A DNA stretch of 64,000 nt from CAZBME01 sp964645835 (GCA_964645835.1 CAZYDG010000052.1:25526-89525); one strand, 5' to 3'. Counted from the first letter of the stretch, positions 54,996 through 63,986 are shown. Numbers and translations are program-made. The notes: a model not told the origin generated them from the sequence alone.

Positions 54996-55247
54996 TTAGC
55001 CAGCAATTGAAAGAACAACGTAGTCGCCCTCATTGACTGCATCATACTCTTGAACGGGTTTATCCAGACTCTGGTTACTTGTCTTGATCGTCAACACACC
55101 GCCATCGGGCATGGCCTCCATGGCGTTGGCAACTAAATTGATAATCGTCTTGGTAAGATGCATGGGTGACCCCATGATGTTCAGAAGGTCTGTGTCGAGG
55201 TCATTCTTTGTCTTTAGTTTTGGATTAAATGACGAGATCTTTTAGTA
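54996..55247 (-). pseudogene. Histidine-kinase ATPase-domain remnant
   Basis: The minus strand reads NDLDTDLLNIMGSPMHLTKT, IINLVANAMEAMPDGGVLTI, then EGDYVVLSIAG and a stop. This is the N-box region of a HATPase_c domain of the PAS-kinase type. The H-box and the rest of the G-boxes are lost. It overlaps no intact gene. Confidence 0.75.
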
Positions 55248-55277
55248 AATGGCAATGCTGCCGGTCATTATCTGTCA

Positions 55278-55970
55278 TCAACTGACATCAGAAATCCGGA
55301 AAAGAACGGTTAAATGTATATTCCGGATTCCAAATTTCTCCAATGGAATCATAACCACATGATCTACTTGTAGTCCTGGCGGAATGGCAACAGAAATTGG
55401 AACCTCTCCGACAATAGCACCCTCACCGGCGCACCGAAAACAATCATAGGGACCAACGCCACCATAGCCTCTGCACGTTGGACAAATGGATCTCACAGGA
55501 ATCATGATTCTTGCATTTCCGCCATATACAGTTTGTTCTTGTGTCAAATTGACTTCAACTGTGAGATTCTGGAAGCGTCCTGATTTCGGCTGGGCAATGC
55601 TGGAGAAGTTAGACCAGAGCCAATCAAAGATTTCATCGAATGACGGAGTGAAGCTATTAAATGACCTTACCATGGAAATATCGCCAAAATCGTTTCCTCG
55701 CGTTTTCGGTATTAGAGGTTCCGGTTCCGGACGAGATGAGCGCTTTAAAGCAGGTTCAGACTTTACTTTAACTAAACTCTTTTCGTATTCACGCCGTCCA
55801 TCGCGATTGCTTAGGACTGAATAGGCTTCCTGGATCTGCTGAAATGTATCTCTTTCACCAGAGTAATAATCCGGATGGAACTCTTTTACCAGACGACGGT
55901 AAGCTGCCTTAATTTCTTCAGCATTTGCGCCAGGGGCAATGCCGAGAATCGCATAATAACTCTTGGCCAT
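55278..55970 (-). CDS. J-domain (DnaJ/CbpA-like) co-chaperone
   Basis: This 230-residue protein has an N-terminal J domain (residues 3-66) with the HPD tripeptide in VKEFHPDYYSGER. A linker and a short DnaJ-type region follow with only two zinc-binding motifs (CPTCRGYGG, CFRCAGEG) where DnaJ has four. A truncated substrate-binding domain follows. It would stimulate an Hsp70. It lies 60 bp downstream of the diadenylate-cyclase-like gene and two hsp20 genes, forming one chaperone operon. Confidence 0.85.
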   Translation of the reverse strand: MAKSYYAILGIAPGANAEEIKAAYRRLVKEFHPDYYSGERDTFQQIQEAYSVLSNRDGRREYEKSLVKVKSEPALKRSSRPEPEPLIPKTRGNDFGDISMVRSFNSFTPSFDEIFDWLWSNFSSIAQPKSGRFQNLTVEVNLTQEQTVYGGNARIMIPVRSICPTCRGYGGVGPYDCFRCAGEGAIVGEVPISVAIPPGLQVDHVVMIPLEKFGIRNIHLTVLFRISDVS

Positions 55971-56030
55971 AGTTAACCTCCTCGTCTTTATAATGTTTTA
56001 AGTTTTTATGCCGATGGACAATACCTAAAT

Positions 56031-56666
56031 CTATGTATCCTTACTAACTACTGTCAAATGATCACCGCTTCGTTCAGAATAATGCCCTTCCATGTGAAGG
56101 CTATAACGTGATAGCAGCCAAATTTCGGGAATAATCTCTGAAATTATTTCCCCGTTATCAAAGACTCTTACTATTGAACTCTCGGAAACAACAACGGCGA
56201 CAGCATCTGTTTCACGGGTTATTGAAGCAGCAGCCATGTGACGACTTCCAAGGCCCATGGGCAATGCAACGTTTTTTGACGTTGCGTTCAAATATCGACA
56301 AGCAGAAAGAAACTTTCCTTGGTCAGATACAATGAAGGCGCCATCGAGTTGAGCAAGTTCTTTAACCGTTTCTCGCAAATTGTGATCATCTATATTTAGA
56401 GATTCTTCAGAATGACCAATCAGCGGATCAAGAATCATGCACCTAGAATCTTGAAGGACCCGATCAGAATCTGAAACGACAAAGATTGTTCCAATTTTTC
56501 TTCCCTCTCTTTCTTCTCTAGCAATTTCAAGGGCAAGCAAAATGACCTTTGCCAGGGTGTCTAAATTGACAAGGCGATCAGCTGTTAGAATGCCTGCAAG
56601 TAAATAGCAGGTTGAATCCTTGATCATTTCAGCATCAGTTGCAACTGAAGAATATTTAGTTACCAT
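56031..56666 (-). CDS. Diadenylate-cyclase-like (DisA_N domain) protein
   Basis: The C-terminal 120 residues of this 211-residue protein match the DisA_N/DAC fold: LDGAFIVSDQGKFLSACRYL has the DGA motif and GLGSRHMAAASIT corresponds to the RHR motif, here RHM. DAC enzymes make cyclic di-AMP from two ATP. Loss of the second Arg may reduce or abolish activity, leaving a nucleotide sensor. It lies between hsp20 genes and a J-domain gene. A degraded copy lies at 8002-8166. Confidence 0.8.
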   Translation of the reverse strand: MVTKYSSVATDAEMIKDSTCYLLAGILTADRLVNLDTLAKVILLALEIAREEREGRKIGTIFVVSDSDRVLQDSRCMILDPLIGHSEESLNIDDHNLRETVKELAQLDGAFIVSDQGKFLSACRYLNATSKNVALPMGLGSRHMAAASITRETDAVAVVVSESSIVRVFDNGEIISEIIPEIWLLSRYSLHMEGHYSERSGDHLTVVSKDT

Positions 56667-56730
56667 CAGATGCCTCTTTATCTTTCAATTTGCATAAATC
56701 AGTATTCCCATCGTTCTTACTAATAGCCAT
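56656..56730 (-). pseudogene. Remnant of hsp20C start in the second cassette
   Basis: GAAAGGAGAAAAAATATGGC precedes a 24-codon frame starting MAIS. This is the same ribosome site and start as hsp20C in the first cassette (MAIR at 7438). The rest diverges and ends at a TAA overlapping the start of the diadenylate-cyclase-like gene. It marks the former place of a third hsp20. Confidence 0.65.
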
Positions 56731-56757
56731 ATTTTTTCTCCTTTCATTTATACTTTA

Positions 56758-57162
56758 TTAAGCTGCCTTTATAGCAATCCTTTTTGCTTTCGCTTTTTCC
56801 GCTTTAGGCAGGGTTACTTTTAAAACGCCATTCTTTACCGTAGCATTAATCTTATCTCGATTCACATCATCAGAAATTGTAAATGCCCTTTGATAATCAC
56901 CGGTTTCATATTCCGAGTAAATAACTGAATACCCTTCATAATTATGTTTCGGAACATCACCCGTTATCGTCAGAATGTTTTTTTCAAGTGTTACATCCAC
57001 ACTATTTTCGTCAATACCAGGCATATCGGCAATCAGAACCATGGTATCCTTAGTCTCGTAAATATCCACTCTCGGAGCATAGACTTTACGTGCTCTTGTC
57101 CGTTCCGTTTCAACAGGATTCTGTACTTCCCGTTTGGTCATCTCATTTGATTCATTTGACAT
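56758..57162 (-). CDS. Small heat-shock protein Hsp20 (copy B')
   Basis: This 134-residue protein is nearly identical to hsp20B at 7006-7410 (same MTKREV arm, IADMPGIDEN, KNGVLKVTLPKAEK). It differs at scattered positions such as GDVPKHN for GGVPNPN. GAAGGAGG precedes the ATG. It is the second gene of the inverted cassette copy. Confidence 0.94.
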   Translation of the reverse strand: MSNESNEMTKREVQNPVETERTRARKVYAPRVDIYETKDTMVLIADMPGIDENSVDVTLEKNILTITGDVPKHNYEGYSVIYSEYETGDYQRAFTISDDVNRDKINATVKNGVLKVTLPKAEKAKAKRIAIKAA

Positions 57163-57177
57163 ATCGATTACCTCCTT

Positions 57178-57618
57178 CTACGATGCTTTAATGCTTATTT
57201 TCCTGGGCTTTTCTTTCTCTGCTCGCGGCAGAATGATCGTTAATATGCCTTTCTCATAAGTAGCAGTTACTTTTTCTGCATCCACAGCGAACGGAAGATT
57301 AACGCTTCGTGAAAACTTACCGAAATTACGCTCATTCCTATGATTAACCTCACCTTCTTTTAAAACCTCCGGATCTCTTGATCCGCTTAAAGTCAGGTTA
57401 TCATTGACCACGGCGATATTTATAATATCGGGGTCGACGCCTGGCAATTCAGCCGTAACAATGACATTATCAGTGCTTCCCCATATATTCAGCGCTGGAT
57501 ATTCCTGTACTGAGAGATAGGAATCAAGTCCTGAGAAAGCACGATTAATATCACGCTGCAAACGTTGCAGCTCCCTGAAAGGGCCAATTCTGAAACTCCC
57601 AATAGATGGTCCAAACAT
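57178..57618 (-). CDS. Small heat-shock protein Hsp20 (copy A')
   Basis: This 146-residue Hsp20 matches hsp20A at 6549-6989 along its length (MFGPSIGSFRIGPFRELQRL; AELPGVDPDIINIAV; GILTIILPRAEKEKPRK). The start at 57618 with GAGGAGG corresponds exactly to copy A; a GTG three codons earlier is not needed. It is the first gene of the minus-strand chaperone operon. Confidence 0.95.
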   Translation of the reverse strand: MFGPSIGSFRIGPFRELQRLQRDINRAFSGLDSYLSVQEYPALNIWGSTDNVIVTAELPGVDPDIINIAVVNDNLTLSGSRDPEVLKEGEVNHRNERNFGKFSRSVNLPFAVDAEKVTATYEKGILTIILPRAEKEKPRKISIKAS

Positions 57619-58150
57619 ATCAAACACCTCCTCAATTTATTATTTATTTAGCGACAAAAATACATCTACCATGCTGATATTATACAGTATTACCCGTTTT
57701 CGGGAGAAAAATAATCATGGTTTTTTTGTTGTCAAGAGGGGATGAAGAAGATCTTTTAAATTTTAGATTTTGAGACCAGAAGATCCCGTCTGCTAATGTT
57801 GGATTGTTATTTCAAAGATATCACAGGATCACGAGCACATACATAGCCTGTGATTTCTTTACCAAAGGGGGATGCGCATTGGATCAACCCGTAATCGTGG
57901 CGTTGGTTATTCAGATATTGAAGGATCAGCCAGTCCTTGTATGCATGGCCGGGAGTTATACCGGAAAAAATAAACACATGTCCTCAATTTGACATGACAA
58001 CAAATCTTTTCGATCATTTCACGATGATGGGCAGGCGAATAATATGGTTTCTTGGGCGAAGTATCGAAAAGCAAAACCATATTAGACAGGGATTCACAGC
58101 AAACGCTATGACCTGTGATGGCCTGGAAGATTAATGGCGGTATCCAAATT
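57619..58150. other. Intergenic region upstream of the second hsp20 cassette
   Basis: The first 120 bp hold the conserved cassette promoter. The rest (about 57780-58150) has only weak frames without ribosome sites, and I see no supported gene, RNA or repeat. Confidence 0.4.
57708..57735 (-). promoter_or_regulatory. Probable promoter of the second hsp20 cassette
   Basis: On the minus strand TTGACA (57735-57730), a 16-bp spacer and TATTTT (57713-57708) repeat exactly the elements at 6439-6466. Flanking bases are also shared up to the ribosome site. This supports a real promoter duplicated with the genes. Confidence 0.55.
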
Positions 58151-59240
58151 CTAAAGGGACTGTTCTGCGCCTTCCTCATCGATATGCTTGAGGTTCGTAA
58201 TGTCAATCATGACTATGTGGCATTCCTTTTTATCATTGGATGATCGGGCCTGTAGCCGTACAAAGATTGATGGACGATACTCGTTCGGAAGCATAACATC
58301 GCAGTTCTGGATGAGATCGCTGTTAAATGCTTTTCTCAAAAATGCGTTGAAGACAGGATAATATTCCTGTGAAACATGTAGCTGGAACCGCTGGCCGGTA
58401 AGGGGGTATCCCCCCCCCAAGGAACTCGGCAGCGGCCTGGTTGAACCGTACGATGTTCCCTTCGGGGTCTAGGGAGAGGTAACAAATCGGGGCGAAATCA
58501 TAGATATCACGGTACATATCCATGATCGCATTGGTCTTTTGGTGGCACTGTGCAAGTTCTTCGTTTTGCAACTCTAGCTCGATCTGGTACGTATGCAACT
58601 ATTGTAAAAGTTCCTGAGTATCCGCTCCTAATTCGCGCGACCATGAGGCCGCCTCGATCACTTTCAGGTGTTCTTGTGCCCGTCGCCGCAGTTCGGCGTT
58701 TCGCTCGCTGTCCCTATCTTCTCTCTCTCGGAGCATTTTGACCAGCTTCTTGCGCGCATCAACCTCCGCTTTCCGCTCCGCAGTTCTGACCTTGTCCTTC
58801 TCTTTCAGGGCTCTATGAGCTTCCCGAAGTTTCTCTTCCGCTTCCTTGCATTGTCTATGCTCCTCTGCTTCCAACAGGGCTCTCTTGACGGCGGGCACAA
58901 GCCGCTGCTGGAGTCGGGTTTTCAGGACATAATCTTTCGCCCCGTGAGTCAGGATGTCGATGGCACGGTCTTCCGTGACCGCTCCGGTGACCAAAATGAA
59001 AGGGGTCTCGGGGCATCTTCGTTTCGCTTCGGTAAGGGCCAAGGCGCCATTATACTTAGGCAGGTCATAGTCGGACAGGATAATATTAGGGCAAAAGTTC
59101 AGAAGCGCCTGAACATATTCTTCTTCAGTCTCCACCACTTTCAGGGTTAAGGCCAACCCTGCCTCTTCCAGTTCAAATTGAACCAACTCAGCATCAGCGG
59201 GGTTATCTTCCAGAATAAGGGCACGAATGGGCTCCATCAC
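58151..59240 (-). pseudogene. REC-coiled coil-PAS protein, broken by an amber codon and a G-tract frameshift
   Basis: The intact first part (59240-58602, 213 residues) is a receiver domain (ILEDNPADAELVQ; Asp in LSDYDLPKYNG) plus a charged coiled coil. A TAG at 58599-58601 interrupts an in-frame continuation, LHTYQIELELQNEELAQC, the usual helix before such PAS domains. The PAS (FAPICYLSLDPEGNIVRFN) then meets a run of nine G at 58410-58418, where one base too many shifts the frame; the rest (YPLTGQRFQLHVSQEYY) continues in the next frame to 58151. Two lesions argue for decay, though the G-tract could be variable. Confidence 0.8.
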
Positions 59241-59704
59241 GATCTAATCTCCTGAAAGGTTCGGCTCACGAAAAACGTTTCTCAAAATATATACCCAATG
59301 ATATCTTACGTCAAAGTCATTTATTAATAAACGTTCGAAAACTTGCACGTCGAAGCAGATATCAATTCTATTGTTTTCAGCTTGCCGCATACCCCCCAAA
59401 ATACCCCCATAAATTAAAGCATAGGCAAAAAAGGGGCATATGACCCCCCTAAAAAATGCGAATTTTCTCACACCTGCCCGTGCATTTTTCAACTGCCCTT
59501 AGGTAACGCCCCAAAAATCGCCGTTGCGGTAATCCTCAAGGCTTTTTCCATATTCATTGATGGGGGAGCGGATGGAAAGGCTCTTTCTGCTGGATGCTGT
59601 TGACATTGATAATGTGTATTTTGGGGAGGGATTGCTCCCTCCCCAATCAAATACAGTCTATTGATTTACAGTTGTTTAGAGGATACGTGAAAGACCCTCA
59701 ATCC
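59241..59704. other. Intergenic region with terminator-like hairpin
   Basis: No coding sequence is supported. The left part contains several short C-runs and a purine-rich stretch; the right part holds the strong hairpin at 59621-59646. The minus strand likely carries the promoter of the REC-PAS gene near 59260-59350. Confidence 0.4.
59621..59646 (-). terminator. Strong hairpin after the multicopper oxidase
   Basis: TTGGGGAGGGA pairs with TCCCTCCCCAA across a TTGC loop, and flanking GTATTT/AAATAC extends the stem. It lies about 60 bp beyond the oxidase stop. There is no long U-tract, but stem strength suggests transcription end or 3' protection. Confidence 0.6.
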
Positions 59705-60457
59705 TTAGAAGGCTGCCACAATTGTTGTCGGACTGGTCACATCGATTTGACTCCATGTAGTACCGTCCCATTTCGAGAGACCGGTTGCCCCATAATTCGC
59801 ATACAATATCGAACCTGAGGCTTGCATGCTTGTCGGAACAGCGGCGTTGATCTTAGTCCATGCAGTGCCATTCCACTGCCAGAGTCCGGACGCTCCGTAG
59901 TCCGCATACATCATGGATCCCGAGGCCACCATACTAACCGGTGCAACCGTATTGATCTTGCTCCAGGCAAAACCATCCCATTTCCAGAGCCCGGCAGTCC
60001 CGAAGTCCGTATACAACACCGAATCTGTGGCCAGCATGCTCGTCGGTCCGGCAATGTTAATCTTACTCCAAGCATTACCGTCCCATTTCCAGAGTCCGCT
60101 TGCCCCATAGTTCGCATACAGGGTAGAACCTGCAGTCAACATGCTGGTTGGTGCGGCCGTATTTATCTGACTCCAGGTTCCCAGATCCCATTGCCAGAGG
60201 GCTCCTGCCTTAACCGCATAGAGCAGACTGTTCACATTGAAGACAATCGGCCGCATCAGGTCATACTCCTCATGGCCCAGGATGTGGCAATGCCATGCAT
60301 ATTCATGACCGAAATTGGTCATCGCATTGACCGTGGAAGTGGGTACACCTGTCACCGGGTCAATCAGCATGATTGTGGCATTCACCGGGGCAGTCGGATC
60401 CAGGGGACGAACGCTCTCGGGCATTTCAAAAGGAACTACAGGAAGTGTCGGTCTCAT
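59705..60457 (-). CDS. C-terminal part of split multicopper oxidase, with tandem repeats
   Basis: This 250-residue frame begins MRPTLPVVPFEMPESVRPLD and holds the last copper motif HCHILGHEEYDLM (56-68): Cys57 of type 1 copper and type 3 histidines. The axial position is Leu67, where CotA has Met. From residue 86, five 35-residue repeats follow (GLWKWDGNAWSKIN-type, last one partial), as in small beta-propellers. The ATG overlaps the upstream stop (ATGA). One missing base would fuse both parts (VIVA-[L]RPTLP), so this is a frameshift or a coupled second subunit. Confidence 0.8.
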   Translation of the reverse strand: MRPTLPVVPFEMPESVRPLDPTAPVNATIMLIDPVTGVPTSTVNAMTNFGHEYAWHCHILGHEEYDLMRPIVFNVNSLLYAVKAGALWQWDLGTWSQINTAAPTSMLTAGSTLYANYGASGLWKWDGNAWSKINIAGPTSMLATDSVLYTDFGTAGLWKWDGFAWSKINTVAPVSMVASGSMMYADYGASGLWQWNGTAWTKINAAVPTSMQASGSILYANYGATGLSKWDGTTWSQIDVTSPTTIVAAF

Positions 60458-63237
60458 GCAACAATCACATCCTGCAAACGATTCATCTGGACTGTTTCCT
60501 TCCAGCCCATTTCGTCGGGATCGGGCGGTAGGATCTGCCCGGTCCAGTCGATACGGTTGACTACCTGCACATCAGTCAGGTGAAAATGGATAGGATGGGT
60601 GTCAATACCGTTGTGAGTAATCTTCCAGAGCTGGACCTGGTCGTTACGAAGATTTTCCGTTGATTTTGAGGCATACTCCAAGGGGATTGAAGGCGTCAAT
60701 CCATTCGGCGCCTGGGTGCCGAGCATGGCATTGATCCTGCCATAGGTGGCATCAAAGCCCTCATTGACCGATTTTCCCTGGAGGGGTATGGAAATGCCGT
60801 TTACCGTCATCGCCGTATCCGTAAGTTTCGCAAAAACATTGGCCGGGACTATGTGCGCGGGCTGTGACGCGTTGTAGGCGGTTGTCAGCGCCGTCGTCAA
60901 CGCAGGCAGGGTGACAGGGGTGATCGTACCGGGTGTTGCTGCCACCACGCGGAACTGCATCATGGTCCGGGTATTCGGGCCGAATCCGGCCAGGGTCGAA
61001 GGTGCGCCGCCGATGGGCGTTTGATCCGGGATGCCCGTGAAATAGTCATAACGAGGATCGCCTCCCGGCAGGGCCGCGGGTGCGTCGTTGTAAAGGATGA
61101 TGTTCGTACCGGGAACCACTCCGGTGAAATCGATGATAACGTCCGCCCGTTCCGCCGGCTGAAGCAGAAGAGTTTTGCTGGCAATGTTACCAACGCCGTC
61201 AAAGTTGATCGGAGTGTTGGGATACACGACAGGCGACGGCAGGAAACCGCTTTCGGTACCGATTCGGATCATCTGGGGGCCTACCTTGGTCGGATCAGGG
61301 ACACCCCCTATCCTGCCGTCCGTCGGCCAGGTCTCGGGCCAGCACCCTATCGCGGGGTTTGTTACCTGTGTTGCCGGTGGAGCAGGCGGCACACCGGCCG
61401 GCGTTATATAGTTGGGAGTGCCCACCGTAACACCGGCGGCGCAGATGGGTAGGGTCGATAATGCATCATGGGGGATCGCGGGGAGCATGGCGACTTCCGT
61501 ACCTGTAACCAAATTGACGGTGGGAGCCGTCGTATATCCGCTGCCTGCGTATACAAGCGTTACGCCCGTAACGGCGCCGGCGGCGTTAATCGTTGCTGTC
61601 GCCTTGGCCGCTGTTCCTCCAGCTCCTAAGACGCCCCCCGTGAAGACCACGGCAGGAGCCACCGTATAACCGGAGCCCGCAACCCCAAGCGTGACCGTAA
61701 GGGCACCGGTGCCGGCGACGAGTGCGGCTGTTGCCGTGGCGCCGGTGCCGCCATTGGCTTGATACAATTGCAGGTCTAAAGACCGGTCATTGGCGGCGTT
61801 CAGGACGCGGAAACGATAGGCCTTGGCCTCCACAGTCAGATAAGGATAGGCAGCACCGTTGACGACAGGTGTATCCATGAAAGCTTCCGGTGTGATGGAT
61901 AATACCGGCAATGCCAGGGTAGCGGGCGATGGGGGCCAGACCCAGGGACCATAATCCCATCTTCCGGCCGGGTTCAATCCATTGGCCGCTGTAATTTCCT
62001 GGCTCGGCTCATAGACATGGGGCATCCATAGATCTCCGGTTGCACCCATCCCTAGGGGAACAGCGCCACTCCACAGGGTATCCTGCCCGGTCGTGCTGAC
62101 CGGAGTACCCACATTCGCAGGGACAAAGGTCTTATCCTGAATGACAAGAGGAATTCCGTATTTATATACCGCCGGCATCAAAGCCCCGGGAATGCTCCCT
62201 GTGGCTCCCGTGCCGATCAATGTATCCTCTGCCGGCTCCACAATCAGATAGCCCGCTGCTTCACCCGCATAGACGTTGAGTCGGGTGATTCCGTGAGTAT
62301 GATCGTGGTAGAACATGAGTCGGCTGCTCTGCTCGTTGCTCCAGAAATATGTCGCCAACCCATCTGTGGCAGCCGGCGCAGGGATCGACTTGCCCGTACC
62401 GACCATGTCCGGCACATTTTGAAAACTTAAGCCTTTTCTTGGACCAGTCGTTGTGTCTGTTGCGGGGGTAATCCACTGGTGAGGTGTCCCGTCGCTGATC
62501 CAGGGCGTATGACCACCGTGAAGATGAATGGCTGCACGCATCTGTGAGTACATTCCTGTCGGAGCAGCTCCTGACCCCATTACCGTGGTATCTATGGGCA
62601 GGAAGAGTGTAGAAGTTAATGTGTTCTGAAACAGGATGCGTGTCGGCTTCCCGTTCAGGCCACCCGTCGGCAGAGCAGCTCCGGGTGCATAGGCCGGATC
62701 ATACTTGGTGGCGATTATTAAGGGCCCCAGATAATGCTGCGGTTGGGCCACCGCGCCGACCATTTGCACGTAACCCCTCAGTTGGGTAGCCTTTGGCAGG
62801 TCCTGATGCATCTGCTGTGTATAGTCCTTCAGTGCGATTGTATAGAAATCCGACCCCGGGTAAGTGGCCACATCAGGAGTGGCAACAGGAATGTACGATC
62901 CCAGGTTGTTCTGGTTACACGTGCCACCGGTAACGTTAGGTGATACACCGGTACCAAGTGTGCATCCCGTTGAACCAAGACCAGGCAACGAGTCGACAAA
63001 CTTCCGCAGGGCAGCACCGCTATCGGTTGCTGACAGCGCCCCCGTTGCAATAAGATTTGTCGGGTAGGCGGCTCCTGCCGGGCTGTTTGCGTAATAGGTG
63101 CGTACTACTCTGGTACCCGGTGCATTGACGGTATCCACAACTGCCCCCGGTCCCGCATGAGCGAGGTTGGCTCCGCAGAAGAAGAAACTTGTTGCCAGCA
63201 GCACAGATGCTGCATTTAAAAAACTACGCTTATACAT
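60454..63237 (-). CDS. N-terminal part of split multicopper oxidase
   Basis: This 927-residue exported protein has a signal peptide (MYKRSFLNAASVLLATSFFF, end near AHA). Copper motifs HLHGGHTPW (238-243), FYHDHTHG (His311-315) and HPIHFH (881-886) are present. Around residues 510-600 a Gly/Ala/Thr-rich insert carries twin AGSGYT-APxV motifs. The fourth copper motif lies in the overlapping downstream frame. The class oxidises metals, phenols or bilirubin with O2; its use in an anaerobe may be oxygen or metal defence. The substrate is unknown. Confidence 0.85.
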   Translation of the reverse strand: MYKRSFLNAASVLLATSFFFCGANLAHAGPGAVVDTVNAPGTRVVRTYYANSPAGAAYPTNLIATGALSATDSGAALRKFVDSLPGLGSTGCTLGTGVSPNVTGGTCNQNNLGSYIPVATPDVATYPGSDFYTIALKDYTQQMHQDLPKATQLRGYVQMVGAVAQPQHYLGPLIIATKYDPAYAPGAALPTGGLNGKPTRILFQNTLTSTLFLPIDTTVMGSGAAPTGMYSQMRAAIHLHGGHTPWISDGTPHQWITPATDTTTGPRKGLSFQNVPDMVGTGKSIPAPAATDGLATYFWSNEQSSRLMFYHDHTHGITRLNVYAGEAAGYLIVEPAEDTLIGTGATGSIPGALMPAVYKYGIPLVIQDKTFVPANVGTPVSTTGQDTLWSGAVPLGMGATGDLWMPHVYEPSQEITAANGLNPAGRWDYGPWVWPPSPATLALPVLSITPEAFMDTPVVNGAAYPYLTVEAKAYRFRVLNAANDRSLDLQLYQANGGTGATATAALVAGTGALTVTLGVAGSGYTVAPAVVFTGGVLGAGGTAAKATATINAAGAVTGVTLVYAGSGYTTAPTVNLVTGTEVAMLPAIPHDALSTLPICAAGVTVGTPNYITPAGVPPAPPATQVTNPAIGCWPETWPTDGRIGGVPDPTKVGPQMIRIGTESGFLPSPVVYPNTPINFDGVGNIASKTLLLQPAERADVIIDFTGVVPGTNIILYNDAPAALPGGDPRYDYFTGIPDQTPIGGAPSTLAGFGPNTRTMMQFRVVAATPGTITPVTLPALTTALTTAYNASQPAHIVPANVFAKLTDTAMTVNGISIPLQGKSVNEGFDATYGRINAMLGTQAPNGLTPSIPLEYASKSTENLRNDQVQLWKITHNGIDTHPIHFHLTDVQVVNRIDWTGQILPPDPDEMGWKETVQMNRLQDVIVA

Positions 63238-63986
63238 TTTTTTCTCCTTTCAAAGACTGTTTGAATGTTTAACTGGTCTAGGTATCAGAAACGGGCTGTC
63301 CGCTTCTGCGGGTCCGTGTTTGGCGCATCTGCCTTATTTAAATCAACAGACCATCTCTCTGATAACTCTCTCACGAATTCATAACGCCTTATTCTCATAT
63401 CATGATCATGAATATAATATATTCATTGAATATCATTTACAATCGGTGGTCTCCTGATTTATAACTGATTATATTCTCAGAAGGAACTGCTCATAATATT
63501 GGACGGGAGGGAACATTGGAGGGCTGAATCTAAGGCGCTATTACCTATGACAAGTGCTGTGCACTGTTATGTAGCGGTAAAAAGGTCTGAAGGAATTATT
63601 ATGGCAAGGAAAAGCATGGCCAGGGCCATTCTAGCCGCCAGGTGGTGCATAGAATACACCCGTTCAGAGATTGATATTCCATTTACTAAAATCATTAGTT
63701 AAAGGCAATCGCCATCTATTGATAACCATTTGAATAGTTACATAAATGGGAAAATGTCCGCATATTTTGTTACAGGAAGATGTGCGTAAAAATGAGCGAG
63801 TGAAAACCCTTAGTTTCATCATCGCATATTTAAACCAGTACTCAATAGGTATTAATCTTAAATACTCAACTTTCGCAGGGGCGAAATATTTGTAACATAT
63901 TGTAATTATTAGTAGTATAGCGTCACAAAGTGTGATATATGAGTTTTGTTCCCCAACAAAATCCCATCAACACACGAGGTGACGCC
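63238..63986. other. Intergenic region upstream of the multicopper oxidase
   Basis: These 749 bp are mostly AT-rich. A frame of 67 codons at 63499-63702 lacks a convincing ribosome site and family features, so I leave it out. AT-rich segments at 63400-63440 may hold the oxidase promoter on the minus strand. No tRNA or repeat was seen. Confidence 0.4.

Noticed and set aside
50138..58601. Genome-wide reassignment of UAG to a sense codon (for example pyrrolysine)
   Set aside because: Two genes have in-frame TAG, but dsrC and hrpA end at TAG exactly where the protein should end, and the REC-PAS gene has a second lesion. Mutation or base error is simpler.
59822..60583. 253-codon plus-strand frame over the oxidase tail
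   Set aside because: It mirrors the 105-bp tandem repeats on the other strand, which keep any frame open.
63499..63702. 67-codon frame upstream of the right edge
   Set aside because: No ribosome site, no recognisable feature and no conserved context; left as noncoding.
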